Position numbers and translations under genes: made by a program. This document shows, one piece after another, positions 8,508-16,614 of a DNA stretch of 64,000 nucleotides. Position 1 is the stretch's first letter; the number at the start of each line of letters is the position of its first letter. The stretch comes from Anderseniella sp963700735 (GTDB taxonomy: Bacteria; Pseudomonadota; Alphaproteobacteria; Rhizobiales; Aestuariivirgaceae). The DNA lies in the NCBI GenBank assembly GCA_963700735.1, contig CAVOYR010000008.1, positions 200,949 to 264,948 on the forward strand, given 5' to 3'. A model generated the notes under the pieces. The model was not told where the DNA came from. It made no database searches and was given only the letters and a program-made list of their open reading frames with translations.

Positions 8508-8879
8508 TCAGGCGGGTTTCAGCGTGCCGGGCTGGGCCGGTGCCATCTGGCCCGACGGGGCGCTGGCGTTCCTCAGCACCCGTTCCAGTTCGTTCAGGTA
8601 GGCCAGGAACTTGTCCCGACCAGCCGGTGTCAGGGCGCAGGTGGTGTGCGGACGGTTGCCTTCGAAGCCCTTCGTCACGGCGATGAGACCGGCCTCCTGA
8701 AGCACGGTGACGTGGCGTGACAGGTTGCCGTCGGTGAGGCCGCACAGTGCCTTGAGATCGGTAAACGCGACGCCGCCCGGCCGCGAGATCAGCGAGGTGA
8801 GGATCGACAGCCGGGCTTTCTCGTGGATCACCCGGTCGAGGCCGTCAAAGGCGAACGGGGCTTCAGCGCTGTCTGGCAT
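8508..8879 (-). CDS. Winged-helix transcriptional regulator
   Basis: A 123-residue DNA-binding protein with a winged-helix domain of the MarR/HTH_34-like kind: HEKARLSILTSLISRPGGVAF, then a helix-turn-helix (DLKALCGLTDGNLSRHVTVLQEAGLI) and a wing around KGFEGNRPHTTCALT. The start at 8879 (MPDSAEAPF) has GGAGA 5 nt upstream; the in-frame ATG at 8891 lacks a site. Its start lies inside the 3' end of the upstream membrane-protein gene, so the two are translationally coupled. It very probably controls its own operon and the divergent-phase uppS through the two identical 17-bp dyads. No ligand-binding domain is evident. Confidence 0.85.
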   Translation of the reverse strand: MPDSAEAPFAFDGLDRVIHEKARLSILTSLISRPGGVAFTDLKALCGLTDGNLSRHVTVLQEAGLIAVTKGFEGNRPHTTCALTPAGRDKFLAYLNELERVLRNASAPSGQMAPAQPGTLKPA

Positions 8880-9477
8880 CTGCGTCTCCATAGGCAAAGC
8901 GCAACACAAGTGCGAGTGCGATCTGGCCAATGCCGAAGGGAATACCCATGGTCCACGGATTGATGGCCGGGGCGCTGGCGGAGAGCATCAGCACGGTGGG
9001 GCCGGTGAGCATGTACCAGCCGGCAACCCACCTGACCTGGCGCGGCAGCGTACGCCCGGCTGCAAACAGGCCAAGGGCGACCAATACCTGCCAGATGCCG
9101 GGCAGGGTCCACAACACGCCGGGCGCGAACGACCAGAACACCGCCGTTATCGCCAGCGCGGCAAAGCCCGCCGGCAGGAACTGCTCCAGCGCGTTGATCA
9201 GCACCGCGTCCGACAGACCGCGGTGCTGGCGGCGGGTGCGTGCAATCACCTCGACGCCGGATAGTGTAGCTGCGGCGATAGCCGTGATGCACCAGGCTTG
9301 CACGAAGCTGTAGGCGTCAGCCGGTGCCGTCGCCCAGGTCTGGACGGCGGCAACGGCCAACGCCATCATGCCTGTGACCGCCATCACTGCCGGGCCGAAA
9401 CCACAGAACATCGTGCCGGCTGCAAGCTGGCTCTTGATGTCCGAGATGTCGGCCAGGGCGCGTTCGATGTCCTTCAT
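8863..9477 (-). CDS. Polytopic membrane protein cotranscribed with regulator
   Basis: A 204-residue protein with a soluble N-terminal helix (MKDIERALADISDIKSQL), about six membrane segments and a short charged tail. I do not recognise a functional family. The start at 9477 follows GCAGGA; the frame extends upstream to a TTG inside the operator, which I reject. Its gene overlaps that of the winged-helix regulator by 17 nt and carries the 17-bp dyad just upstream. Such membrane-protein/winged-helix pairs suggest an envelope function that the regulator adjusts together with undecaprenyl-phosphate supply; this last step is inference. Confidence 0.75.
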   Translation of the reverse strand: MKDIERALADISDIKSQLAAGTMFCGFGPAVMAVTGMMALAVAAVQTWATAPADAYSFVQAWCITAIAAATLSGVEVIARTRRQHRGLSDAVLINALEQFLPAGFAALAITAVFWSFAPGVLWTLPGIWQVLVALGLFAAGRTLPRQVRWVAGWYMLTGPTVLMLSASAPAINPWTMGIPFGIGQIALALVLRFAYGDADARQR

Positions 9478-9493
9478 TCCTGCCTCGCAAATA

Positions 9494-9510
9494 ACTTTAC
9501 AATGCAAAGT
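9494..9510. promoter_or_regulatory. Dyad operator upstream of membrane-protein/regulator operon
   Basis: ACTTTACAATGCAAAGT, the exact reverse complement of the site at 8438-8454. It lies 17 nt upstream of the membrane-protein start codon and immediately beyond the MerR gene stop. Two perfect 17-bp matches about 1 kb apart, both at the 5' ends of adjacent minus-strand transcription units, are unlikely by chance and mark a small autoregulated regulon. Confidence 0.75.
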
Positions 9511-9513
9511 ACA

Positions 9514-9987
9514 TCAATCGCTTTCGGGCTGCAAGTCCACATTTGCCGGTTTGCACTGGTTGAACATCTGCTGCACCAGCTGGGTGGTGACGTAGTACTG
9601 CTTGCGCAGTTCCTCCTCACGCCGCAGCAGTTCATGCGTGTGTTCGGAAAACAGCTCGGTCAGGTCCGGCAGCCGGTCGGCGGTGCTGCCGGGTATTGCC
9701 AGCCGGTCGAGAAGGGCAATCACCGATTTCACGTCCATGCCGATGCCGCGCAGGTCTCGCGCCAGGTTCAGGCGGCGCATCTGGTCCGGCGAGAACAGTC
9801 GCGTGGTGCCGCGGCGAATTGGCGTTGCGATGCCGATCTCGGAATAGAACCTGACGGTACGTGCAGTGATGCCGAGACGGCGCGTCACGGCGTTGGTAGA
9901 GATCAACCGCTGTTCGGCTATGGCTCCGGGCTGGTTGTCTGCCATGACCTGGAAGATCAGGCTGATAATGTCTTGGGCTGTCGTCAT
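9514..9987 (-). CDS. MerR-family transcriptional regulator
   Basis: A 157-residue MerR-type regulator. The DNA-binding domain is clear: NAVTRRLGITARTVRFYSEIGIATPIRRGTTRLFSPDQMRRL (about residues 32-72), followed by a coiled-coil dimerisation helix with LLRREEELRKQYYVTTQLVQQMF. No Cys pair typical of metal sensors is present, apart from one Cys near the end, so the effector is probably not a metal ion. The start at 9987 gives a 30-residue N-terminal extension; an internal Met at 9945 is a shorter alternative. It is the last gene before the 17-bp operator of the next operon. Confidence 0.85.
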   Translation of the reverse strand: MTTAQDIISLIFQVMADNQPGAIAEQRLISTNAVTRRLGITARTVRFYSEIGIATPIRRGTTRLFSPDQMRRLNLARDLRGIGMDVKSVIALLDRLAIPGSTADRLPDLTELFSEHTHELLRREEELRKQYYVTTQLVQQMFNQCKPANVDLQPESD

Positions 9988-10108
9988 GTCATCATTTCCC
10001 CGTTTGGTTGTGATGACACCCGTTAGGCGCGATATCGTGCCGTTCGGTAAGTTTGTAACGGTAACTTCAGTCTGCCGTAACGTGACTCGCGTGCCGGATT
10101 AACGCTGG

Positions 10109-10122
10109 AATTCACGTGAATT
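10109..10122. promoter_or_regulatory. Perfect 14-bp palindrome between TPR gene and merR
   Basis: AATTCACGTGAATT is a perfect 14-bp palindrome directly after the stop codon of the HTH-TM-TPR gene and about 120 nt upstream of the MerR gene. It could be an operator for the merR promoter or a short transcript-end hairpin. There is no T-run, so a terminator is less likely. Confidence 0.3.
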
Positions 10123-11850
10123 TCAGCTGGTGCGGGCAGCCGTCCAGGCGGCGGCAAACTGGTCTTCGAAGGCCTGTTGCAAGGCGAGGTCGAAGTGCCG
10201 CTTGCGGATGTGGCGGCGGGCGGAGTCAAGGTCGGCAATGCCGTCGGTGGCCAGTTGCGCGATGAAGCCGGTGAGCAGGTCCTTGCGCCCGGCACGGTGG
10301 GCGGCGATGGCGCGCAGCATGTTGACCGCGATCGAGTGCGAGGGCGGGATCTTGCTGACAACATCCAGCATCGCGGTGTCGTCCGGCCGGCGCAGCGCGT
10401 CGTAGGCCGGCAGCAGGTGATACCAGCCCGGAGGCGACAGGACGAGCTGTTGCGCGCGGGCGTTCAGTGCCAGCCCCTCGGTCCATTCGCCAAGGTAGAT
10501 GGCGCGCTTCATGCCGTAGTTGGCCATGGCGAAGCTGTCGTTGCTGCGCAAGCTGAGCGCCTGGTTGCCGTAGCGGTGGAAGGCTTCCACGTCGCGGCCG
10601 GGTTGCTCGATGGCGAGCGTCATGGCAGCGCCCAGAACGACCGGGTTGGTAGGCTCCAGTGCCATCGCCTTGTCTACCGCCGCGCGGGCATCGGCGAAGG
10701 CATTCGCGCCGTCGCGCGGGTTGCGGCCGTAGCGCTCCTCGTCGATGTAGATGTAGGCCAGAGCCGCCCATGCGTCGGCATAGGCGGGGTTCTGCTCAAC
10801 GGCAGTTTGCAGGCAGGTGCGCAGGTTCTCATGTGCCTGTGAAGACGGCATATCCCAGTACTGGTAGATACCGAGGAAACACTGGAAACCGGAGAAATCG
10901 ACTTGCCGCTCAGGCCCCTTGCGGGCAATGGCAAGCTGCGGCAGCAGGCCATTTTCGCGGGCGAGGCTGCCGGCGATCTCCTGCACCATGAGCCGCTGGA
11001 ACTCCTCGATGCTGCGCCCGGCCACCGGCTGGTTCCAGGATTTGGACCACTTGGCCTTCAGCGTTGATGCATCCACCAGGCGCGCGGTGACCGTGACCGT
11101 ATCCGGATCGGCGCTGACGGTGCCGGTCAGGATGTAGTCGAGTTTGTCCGCACCCTTGTAGCCGCTCATGATGCTGTCCAGTTCGCGGCCTTCATTGGGC
11201 ATCTGGATGGCATTGATCCAGGGATAGACCAGCAGGTCTGACAGCAACTCGCTGGACAGGCCGGTGGCAAGCCGTGCGGCCAATGGCGAGGCTGGAGGTG
11301 ACTCGGGCAGCGGTTTGAAATGCTGCACCAGCAGGTTGATGCGTGTTTCCGGCTGCGCCACGGTGACCTGCGTTGCGGGCTGTGGCGTCTGTCCCAGCCA
11401 CGCCCAGCTTGCCAGCAGGCCGAGGGACATCACGGCGAGAACTGTGAGGACGGACCGGCGTTGCAGCGGTGGTTTGGGCGGAGGCGTACCGCCCGTACCC
11501 AAGGCCTCGAACACCGGCTGGTATTGGCCGCGGGGAATGGAAATCTGCACCGGATCGCTGGCGCCGTCCGTGGCGTAATAGAGTTCGAGCGCATTGCGTA
11601 CGCGCCCCAGCATGACGCGGACGACCGAGTCGGTCTGCGGATCGAAGTCTGCGGGCCGGTCGAGCACATCAATGGCGATGGAATACTCCTTCAACTCGCC
11701 ACCGTTGCCCTCGAGTGTCCGGGCGACGACGTACTCCAGCAACTGGCGCAGGCGGGCAGCCCCTGCGAACGACTTGTGCGCCGTGACGCGGGCCAGCGCA
11801 TCGGCAACGTCCTGGCGGGTCATTCCGTCTGGCAGGTGGGGCAGGGGCAT
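10123..11850 (-). CDS. Membrane-anchored winged-helix/TPR protein
   Basis: A 575-residue protein with three parts. Residues about 10-120 match the N-terminal DNA-binding-like region common in rhizobial TPR proteins (TAHKSFAGAARLRQLLEYVV, then DPQTDSVVRVMLGRVRNALELYY and IPRGQYQPVF). A single membrane helix follows at about 133-153 (SVLTVLAVMSLGLLASWAWL). The periplasmic part starts with a FlgO-like region and continues into TPR-type helices (AYADAWAALAYIYIDEERYG). The topology resembles CadC/ToxR one-component membrane regulators, but DNA binding is not proven. It is often annotated as adenylate cyclase-like by partial homology; no cyclase catalytic motif is present here. Confidence 0.72.
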   Translation of the reverse strand: MPLPHLPDGMTRQDVADALARVTAHKSFAGAARLRQLLEYVVARTLEGNGGELKEYSIAIDVLDRPADFDPQTDSVVRVMLGRVRNALELYYATDGASDPVQISIPRGQYQPVFEALGTGGTPPPKPPLQRRSVLTVLAVMSLGLLASWAWLGQTPQPATQVTVAQPETRINLLVQHFKPLPESPPASPLAARLATGLSSELLSDLLVYPWINAIQMPNEGRELDSIMSGYKGADKLDYILTGTVSADPDTVTVTARLVDASTLKAKWSKSWNQPVAGRSIEEFQRLMVQEIAGSLARENGLLPQLAIARKGPERQVDFSGFQCFLGIYQYWDMPSSQAHENLRTCLQTAVEQNPAYADAWAALAYIYIDEERYGRNPRDGANAFADARAAVDKAMALEPTNPVVLGAAMTLAIEQPGRDVEAFHRYGNQALSLRSNDSFAMANYGMKRAIYLGEWTEGLALNARAQQLVLSPPGWYHLLPAYDALRRPDDTAMLDVVSKIPPSHSIAVNMLRAIAAHRAGRKDLLTGFIAQLATDGIADLDSARRHIRKRHFDLALQQAFEDQFAAAWTAARTS

Positions 11851-11962
11851 GGCTGCTTACGGATCCGGTTGGGTGGCTGGACGGAAAGTAACGGGATGTG
11901 AATGCGGAATGCAACGCCGTGCTTGAAAGCTTGGGTAATGTTTTCCAGCTAACTTGGCCACC

Positions 11963-12835
11963 ATGAGCAAGCGCATCCTGTTGATCCACAATCCGGCCGC
12001 CGGGCAACGAACGACCGACAGGGTGAACGCCGTGGTAGCGGCGTTGCGCGCACATGGCGGCGTGGTTGAAATTCACCCGACTACCCGTGCAGGAGAGGCC
12101 AGTGAAATCGCTGCTGCCGGATTGCGCGATGCACATGACGTGATCGCGGTGGCTGGTGGCGACGGAACGCTGGCCGAGGTGGTCAACGGCCTGCCAGCGG
12201 ATTGTGCCATGCCAATCGCCATTGTGCCCGCCGGAACGGCAAACGTCGTCGCCCATGAATTGGGCCTGCCACCAAGTGCGGATCAACTGGCGCAACTCAT
12301 CCTGTCCATGCGCACCAGGACCATCGCCACTGGATCGATAAATGACCGGCGGTTCGTGTTCACTGCGGGAGCCGGGTTCGATGCGCAGGTCGTGGCCAAC
12401 GTTGATCCGGTCCTGAAGCGCCAGACGGGCAAGCTTGCCTTTGTGGTGGCAGCGGCCCGCACCCTGGCCAGTTACCGGTTTGACCGGATCAAGGTGCGGA
12501 TCGATGGGGAGGAGAGCGACTCTGCGGGGGTTATCGTGCTGAATGGCCGGTGCTATGGCGGGCCTTACGTGCTGGCGCCTGGCAACGACCTTGGCAATGG
12601 AAGGTTTGCCGTGCTGGTTCTGCGCCAGCCGGGGCGCTTGAGCGCAGTGAGCTACCTCGCCGCGATGGCTGCAGGCCGGGCATCAAGCTGGCGGGGGATC
12701 GACGTGTTCGAGGCAGTGCGCGAGGTTGAAATAGTGTCACCTGTAGGGCTGCCGGTGCAGGCGGACGGCGACAATGCCGGCGTCATACCGGTAAGCTTGC
12801 GGGCGGGCACTGGGGCTGTCCGGGTGATCTGCTGA
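11963..12835 (+). CDS. Diacylglycerol kinase family lipid kinase
   Basis: A 290-residue soluble lipid kinase of the DagK/YegS/BmrU family. The catalytic domain begins MSKRILLIHNPAAGQ and contains the nucleotide-binding motif VAGGDGTLAEVVNGLP (about residues 62-77) and the GTAN motif IVPAGTANVVAHELGL. The C-terminal beta domain ends with the typical VQADGDN segment. The substrate could be diacylglycerol, sphingosine or phosphatidylglycerol; the sequence does not tell. It is a single gene, convergent with the AsmA gene. Confidence 0.88.
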   Translation: MSKRILLIHNPAAGQRTTDRVNAVVAALRAHGGVVEIHPTTRAGEASEIAAAGLRDAHDVIAVAGGDGTLAEVVNGLPADCAMPIAIVPAGTANVVAHELGLPPSADQLAQLILSMRTRTIATGSINDRRFVFTAGAGFDAQVVANVDPVLKRQTGKLAFVVAAARTLASYRFDRIKVRIDGEESDSAGVIVLNGRCYGGPYVLAPGNDLGNGRFAVLVLRQPGRLSAVSYLAAMAAGRASSWRGIDVFEAVREVEIVSPVGLPVQADGDNAGVIPVSLRAGTGAVRVIC

Positions 12836-12857
12836 GGGGTGTGTGCAGGGGTGCGGG

Positions 12858-15800
12858 TCAGTTTGCCGGTGCCGCGCCTGCGCCCGGCTTGATGATCGCG
12901 TCGGCGGGGATTTCCGACGGCAGGTTCTGCTGAATCAACTGCTCCAGCTTCTGCTGTTCCTCTGCCTCTATCCGGCGGCGGGCATCTTCGGCCGAGCGCA
13001 TCCGTTGCTGTTCCTCGGCAGCGCGGCGGCGGACTGACTCGGCTGCCTGGCGTTCATCGATAATGCGCTGGCGGCGGGCAGCCTCCAGTTGCTCTTGCTC
13101 TTCACGAAACTTGCGTTCTTCCTCGATCAGCCGTTGTTCCTCGCGTTGCAGTTCCTCCAGCTTGTCCATGCCCTGTTGCAGCACGTTGGTGGTTACCCAC
13201 GTTTTCAGGGCTGCCGCGTCATAGGTGCGATTGAGCGCCTGCGGATGACCGGTGAGTTTCATGGACAGGCCGGGCGTGCCTTTCTCGACCGTCTCGCCTT
13301 CGGGGCGCAGCGAGATGTCGATGCGGGAGCGGGCGGCGGCAAGGTCGATCATCAGGCGCAGGGATCCTGTGCCATTGGGCGTTGTGAATGCTGCCGGGCT
13401 GGTGCGCAGGATGCCATTGGCGACGCTGACTGTGACCGGCTCCAGTGCTGCCGTAATGGCGCCGGCAGACAGGCTGCGGGTGATGACCTCATCGAGACCC
13501 TCGACGCTGTCGAGCTGCTTCAACGTTGGCAGCAGCGTGCCCATCGACAGGCGGGGAATGGTGATTTCGGGTGCCGCCAACGTGCCTTCGCCCGACAACT
13601 GGCTGACCAGTCCGCCGCTGCTGCGGCCGCTGCCGGCAAAGCCAAGTTCCAGCCTGGCAGGACCCGACAGGGCGGCGAGGCCATCTTCGCCCTGCAACAG
13701 GTCCGAGGTTTCCAGCCCGGCTGACAGCTTGCCGTCGAGCGCCAGCAGCGGGCCGTCGGTTTTCATCGTGAAGCTTGATGCAAAGGCGCCCGGCGTGCCG
13801 GACTGTGCGGTGATGTTTACAGCGTAGCTGTTGTCGCCGGTGCGGCTGACATTCGCCGTGGCATCGCTGAGCGTCAGGCCGGGCAACAGCGTGGCGCGGG
13901 CGGCTGACAGCTTCAACGAGGTGTCCAGCCAGCCCAGCCGTGTCAAGTCGAAGGTGGCGCTGTCTGCATCGGCTGTGCTGCCTGCGCCTGCCAGCAGGCC
14001 TACCAGCCAACCGGCATCGAGCGAGGCCAGTTCAAGGTCGGCCTCGATGCGCGGTGCGCCGAGCGAGCCCGAAAGCGACATCGACCCGCTGGCGGTATTG
14101 GCCGGCAGGCGTGCAGTGACGCCGGTGAGGTTCAGCTTCGAGGCATCCATCACGGCATCAGCGCTCACGGCGAGGGTGCGCGGTATGGTCTCCGGCCAGT
14201 CAAGTTTGGGCAACCCCAGTGCCGCGATCAACCCGTTCGCATCGGCCGAATCCAGCGTGGCCTTGCCCGATGCCGCCAGCGAGCCGGCTGGCGAGATTGT
14301 CAGGCCGCCGTCGAAGCCCAGCGAGGCATCGAACGCATCCAGCCGGGCGGTGCCGTTGAGCGCTGACGAGGGTTTGCCCTGAAACGTCAACTTGAGGTTG
14401 GCAGGCTCTTCGCCCGCTGATGCCGGTTGCAGGCCGGCCATCGCGACGAGGCTGGCGCTCGATGCGCCGGACGCCGATGCCGACAGCGACACGGTGCCGC
14501 TTGTCCAGTCCTGCAGGTCCCCCTTGAAGGTGCCGGTGCTGACCACGTCGGCCCCGGCGGCCTTGCCGTTGAGCGTTGCGTTGATGCTGGTGCCGGTGGT
14601 CGTGGTCGCCACCTCGGACAGGATTCGCAGGTCGACCGGACCGAGCCGCCGTGCCCAGGGGGTTTGTGCGCGGGCGGCATCAAGCAGGCCGGCCAGCCGC
14701 AGGAAGGGACGCGGGTCGCTGGCCCTCAAGTCGCTCAGAATGGAGCCGGTAACGCCTTCGTCGGGGAAGTTCAGCACGCCGGTGATGTTCAGGCGTGCAT
14801 CGCCAATGGCGCCGATCTCGATGGTTCGAAGCTCCACCGCGCCTTCGGAAATGTCCACGTCGACGGCTATGTCGCGCGCTTCCACGCCATGCAGCACAAG
14901 GCTGTCTGACTGCATGGTGACCTGGGCGTCGCCATGGGCAAGCAGTCCGGCGGCAATTTCCGTGAGGCCGTTCAGAAAGCCGCCTTCGATGGCGGTGGAT
15001 GAAAAGCCGCGAGGAGCATAACGGTCGACATTCAGTCCCTCGCTGACCAGCCTGATCGAGACGGACGGCGCGGATCCTTCGGTGATGCGCACCGACCCGG
15101 TTGCCTCTGACCCGTCGAGGCGTGCCTTGATCTGACTGAGCCGGAAGGTGTCCGGCGTCACGCCAAGCTGTCCGGTCAGGTTTACCCGTCCGCGTGCACC
15201 GGTCCATACATCATCGATGGCCTTGCGGCGGGCCGGCATGGCCCAGACGGCGAGATCGCGCAGTGATACACTGTCGGCGGTCACTTCGCCCGCCAGTTGC
15301 GGCACGGTATCCTCGATGCCCGGCAGCACGAGGCCGTTGAAACTGATCGAGGTCTGGCCTGGCAGGGTGGCGGATGAGCTGGCAATGCGCAGGTTGTCCG
15401 GCGAGGCCGAACCGGCCATCCTGACACGCGTCAGGGTTTCTCCGCCCACGACGACACTGGCGATTGCGGCATCGAAGCTGACGGCGGTCTGTTGCGGCAA
15501 GGACTGCAGCAACACGCCAATGGTGTTGAGCGACCGGGTGGCAATTGACCCGGCCTGGCCAGCGTCAGCCGCCTGCACGGGCATTGCGAATATGTTGCGG
15601 CCCAGCATCTTGTCGATGTCCAGTTCTGCCGCCTGGATGCGGGCATCCACCTTGAGCTGCTCGCCGAGCGTGATGTCGGCCTCGCCGGTGACCAGGTTGC
15701 CGCTGGCAAGGTCGGTTGCGGGCAACACCTCGATGCCACGCAGGCGAATGCTGTCGAAGTCGGCGGTCAGCGTGCTGGTGAGCCGGACCTGCCAGATCGA

Positions 15801-16589
15801 ATCGAGCGGGTTGCTCTTGCCGCCTGACAGCACGGCGGGGGCAACAATCAGCCGGCCCTGCACCGTGCCGTCATTGCGCAGGGTCTCGCCATCGAAGGTC
15901 CAGCTGAATCCGGTGTCGTCGCTCGGCGTTATGGAAACCGAGACGTTCAAGGGTTCGCCGGGACGGTACTTGCCGGTTGAGGCGTTCAACGTGAACGGGG
16001 TGCCGTCCTGGCCGGCATCAAGCCGGACGCGCCACGGGCCATCGAGAGCAGGCGCAGACAGCCTGCCGGAAACCTGTGTCACCTGGGAGAGGCCACCCCG
16101 GCGGCCATCGCCGAGCAGGATCTGGCCGTCCTCGATGTCGATACCGGCCACCGCGATCTGGTCGGCGCCGGGCAGGTCCTGGAGTGAACGGGCCGGGTTG
16201 ATGCTCCACGACGTGTTGCCGTTGGCGAGCCGCTCCAGCGCGAGGACCGGCCTGACCAGTGTCACCTTGCGGAACTCGATGCGGCCTGACAGCAGGGCGG
16301 GGGCGGAGATTTCGGCGTCAACGCCTTCCACCCGCAACAGGTCCGGCACGAGGCTGCCCGCCGGATTGGAAATGCGAACGTCGCTGGCGGTCAGGCGCGG
16401 CCACGGAAACAGCCGCACGTTGACCGGACCGGAGATGGTCACGTCACGGCCGGTGACGAGGCTGGCCTGGCGCTGGAACTCGGCCTTGTGGTCGTTCCAG
16501 TTGACGAAGTACGGCCCCAAGCCCAGCGCGCCTGCCACAAGGATGAGCAGGATGCCGATGATCGTCAGGGGCGATTTGAGAATACTCAC
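12858..16589 (-). CDS. AsmA-family envelope protein (very large)
   Basis: A 1243-residue inner-membrane-anchored protein of the AsmA/TamB-like superfamily, thought to bridge the periplasm for lipid transport. The N-terminal anchor (MSILKSPLTIIGILLILVAG) is followed by the AsmA signature (NWNDHKAEFQRQASLVTGRDV and FPWPRLTASDVRISNP). A very long repeated beta-strand region and the AsmA_2-type C-terminal domain come next. The last 120 residues are a charged coiled coil (EELQREEQRLIEEERKFREE) ending in a proline/alanine tail. It is roughly twice the length of E. coli AsmA. It ends 22 nt from the convergent lipid kinase gene. Confidence 0.9.
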   Translation of the reverse strand: MSILKSPLTIIGILLILVAGALGLGPYFVNWNDHKAEFQRQASLVTGRDVTISGPVNVRLFPWPRLTASDVRISNPAGSLVPDLLRVEGVDAEISAPALLSGRIEFRKVTLVRPVLALERLANGNTSWSINPARSLQDLPGADQIAVAGIDIEDGQILLGDGRRGGLSQVTQVSGRLSAPALDGPWRVRLDAGQDGTPFTLNASTGKYRPGEPLNVSVSITPSDDTGFSWTFDGETLRNDGTVQGRLIVAPAVLSGGKSNPLDSIWQVRLTSTLTADFDSIRLRGIEVLPATDLASGNLVTGEADITLGEQLKVDARIQAAELDIDKMLGRNIFAMPVQAADAGQAGSIATRSLNTIGVLLQSLPQQTAVSFDAAIASVVVGGETLTRVRMAGSASPDNLRIASSSATLPGQTSISFNGLVLPGIEDTVPQLAGEVTADSVSLRDLAVWAMPARRKAIDDVWTGARGRVNLTGQLGVTPDTFRLSQIKARLDGSEATGSVRITEGSAPSVSIRLVSEGLNVDRYAPRGFSSTAIEGGFLNGLTEIAAGLLAHGDAQVTMQSDSLVLHGVEARDIAVDVDISEGAVELRTIEIGAIGDARLNITGVLNFPDEGVTGSILSDLRASDPRPFLRLAGLLDAARAQTPWARRLGPVDLRILSEVATTTTGTSINATLNGKAAGADVVSTGTFKGDLQDWTSGTVSLSASASGASSASLVAMAGLQPASAGEEPANLKLTFQGKPSSALNGTARLDAFDASLGFDGGLTISPAGSLAASGKATLDSADANGLIAALGLPKLDWPETIPRTLAVSADAVMDASKLNLTGVTARLPANTASGSMSLSGSLGAPRIEADLELASLDAGWLVGLLAGAGSTADADSATFDLTRLGWLDTSLKLSAARATLLPGLTLSDATANVSRTGDNSYAVNITAQSGTPGAFASSFTMKTDGPLLALDGKLSAGLETSDLLQGEDGLAALSGPARLELGFAGSGRSSGGLVSQLSGEGTLAAPEITIPRLSMGTLLPTLKQLDSVEGLDEVITRSLSAGAITAALEPVTVSVANGILRTSPAAFTTPNGTGSLRLMIDLAAARSRIDISLRPEGETVEKGTPGLSMKLTGHPQALNRTYDAAALKTWVTTNVLQQGMDKLEELQREEQRLIEEERKFREEQEQLEAARRQRIIDERQAAESVRRRAAEEQQRMRSAEDARRRIEAEEQQKLEQLIQQNLPSEIPADAIIKPGAGAAPAN

Positions 16590-16614
16590 TGGCCAGGCCG
16601 CATCCGTGAAAATC

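Noticed and set aside
10123..11850. Annotation as adenylate cyclase
   Set aside because: No class III catalytic motif is present; only the N-terminal and TPR regions resemble such annotated proteins.
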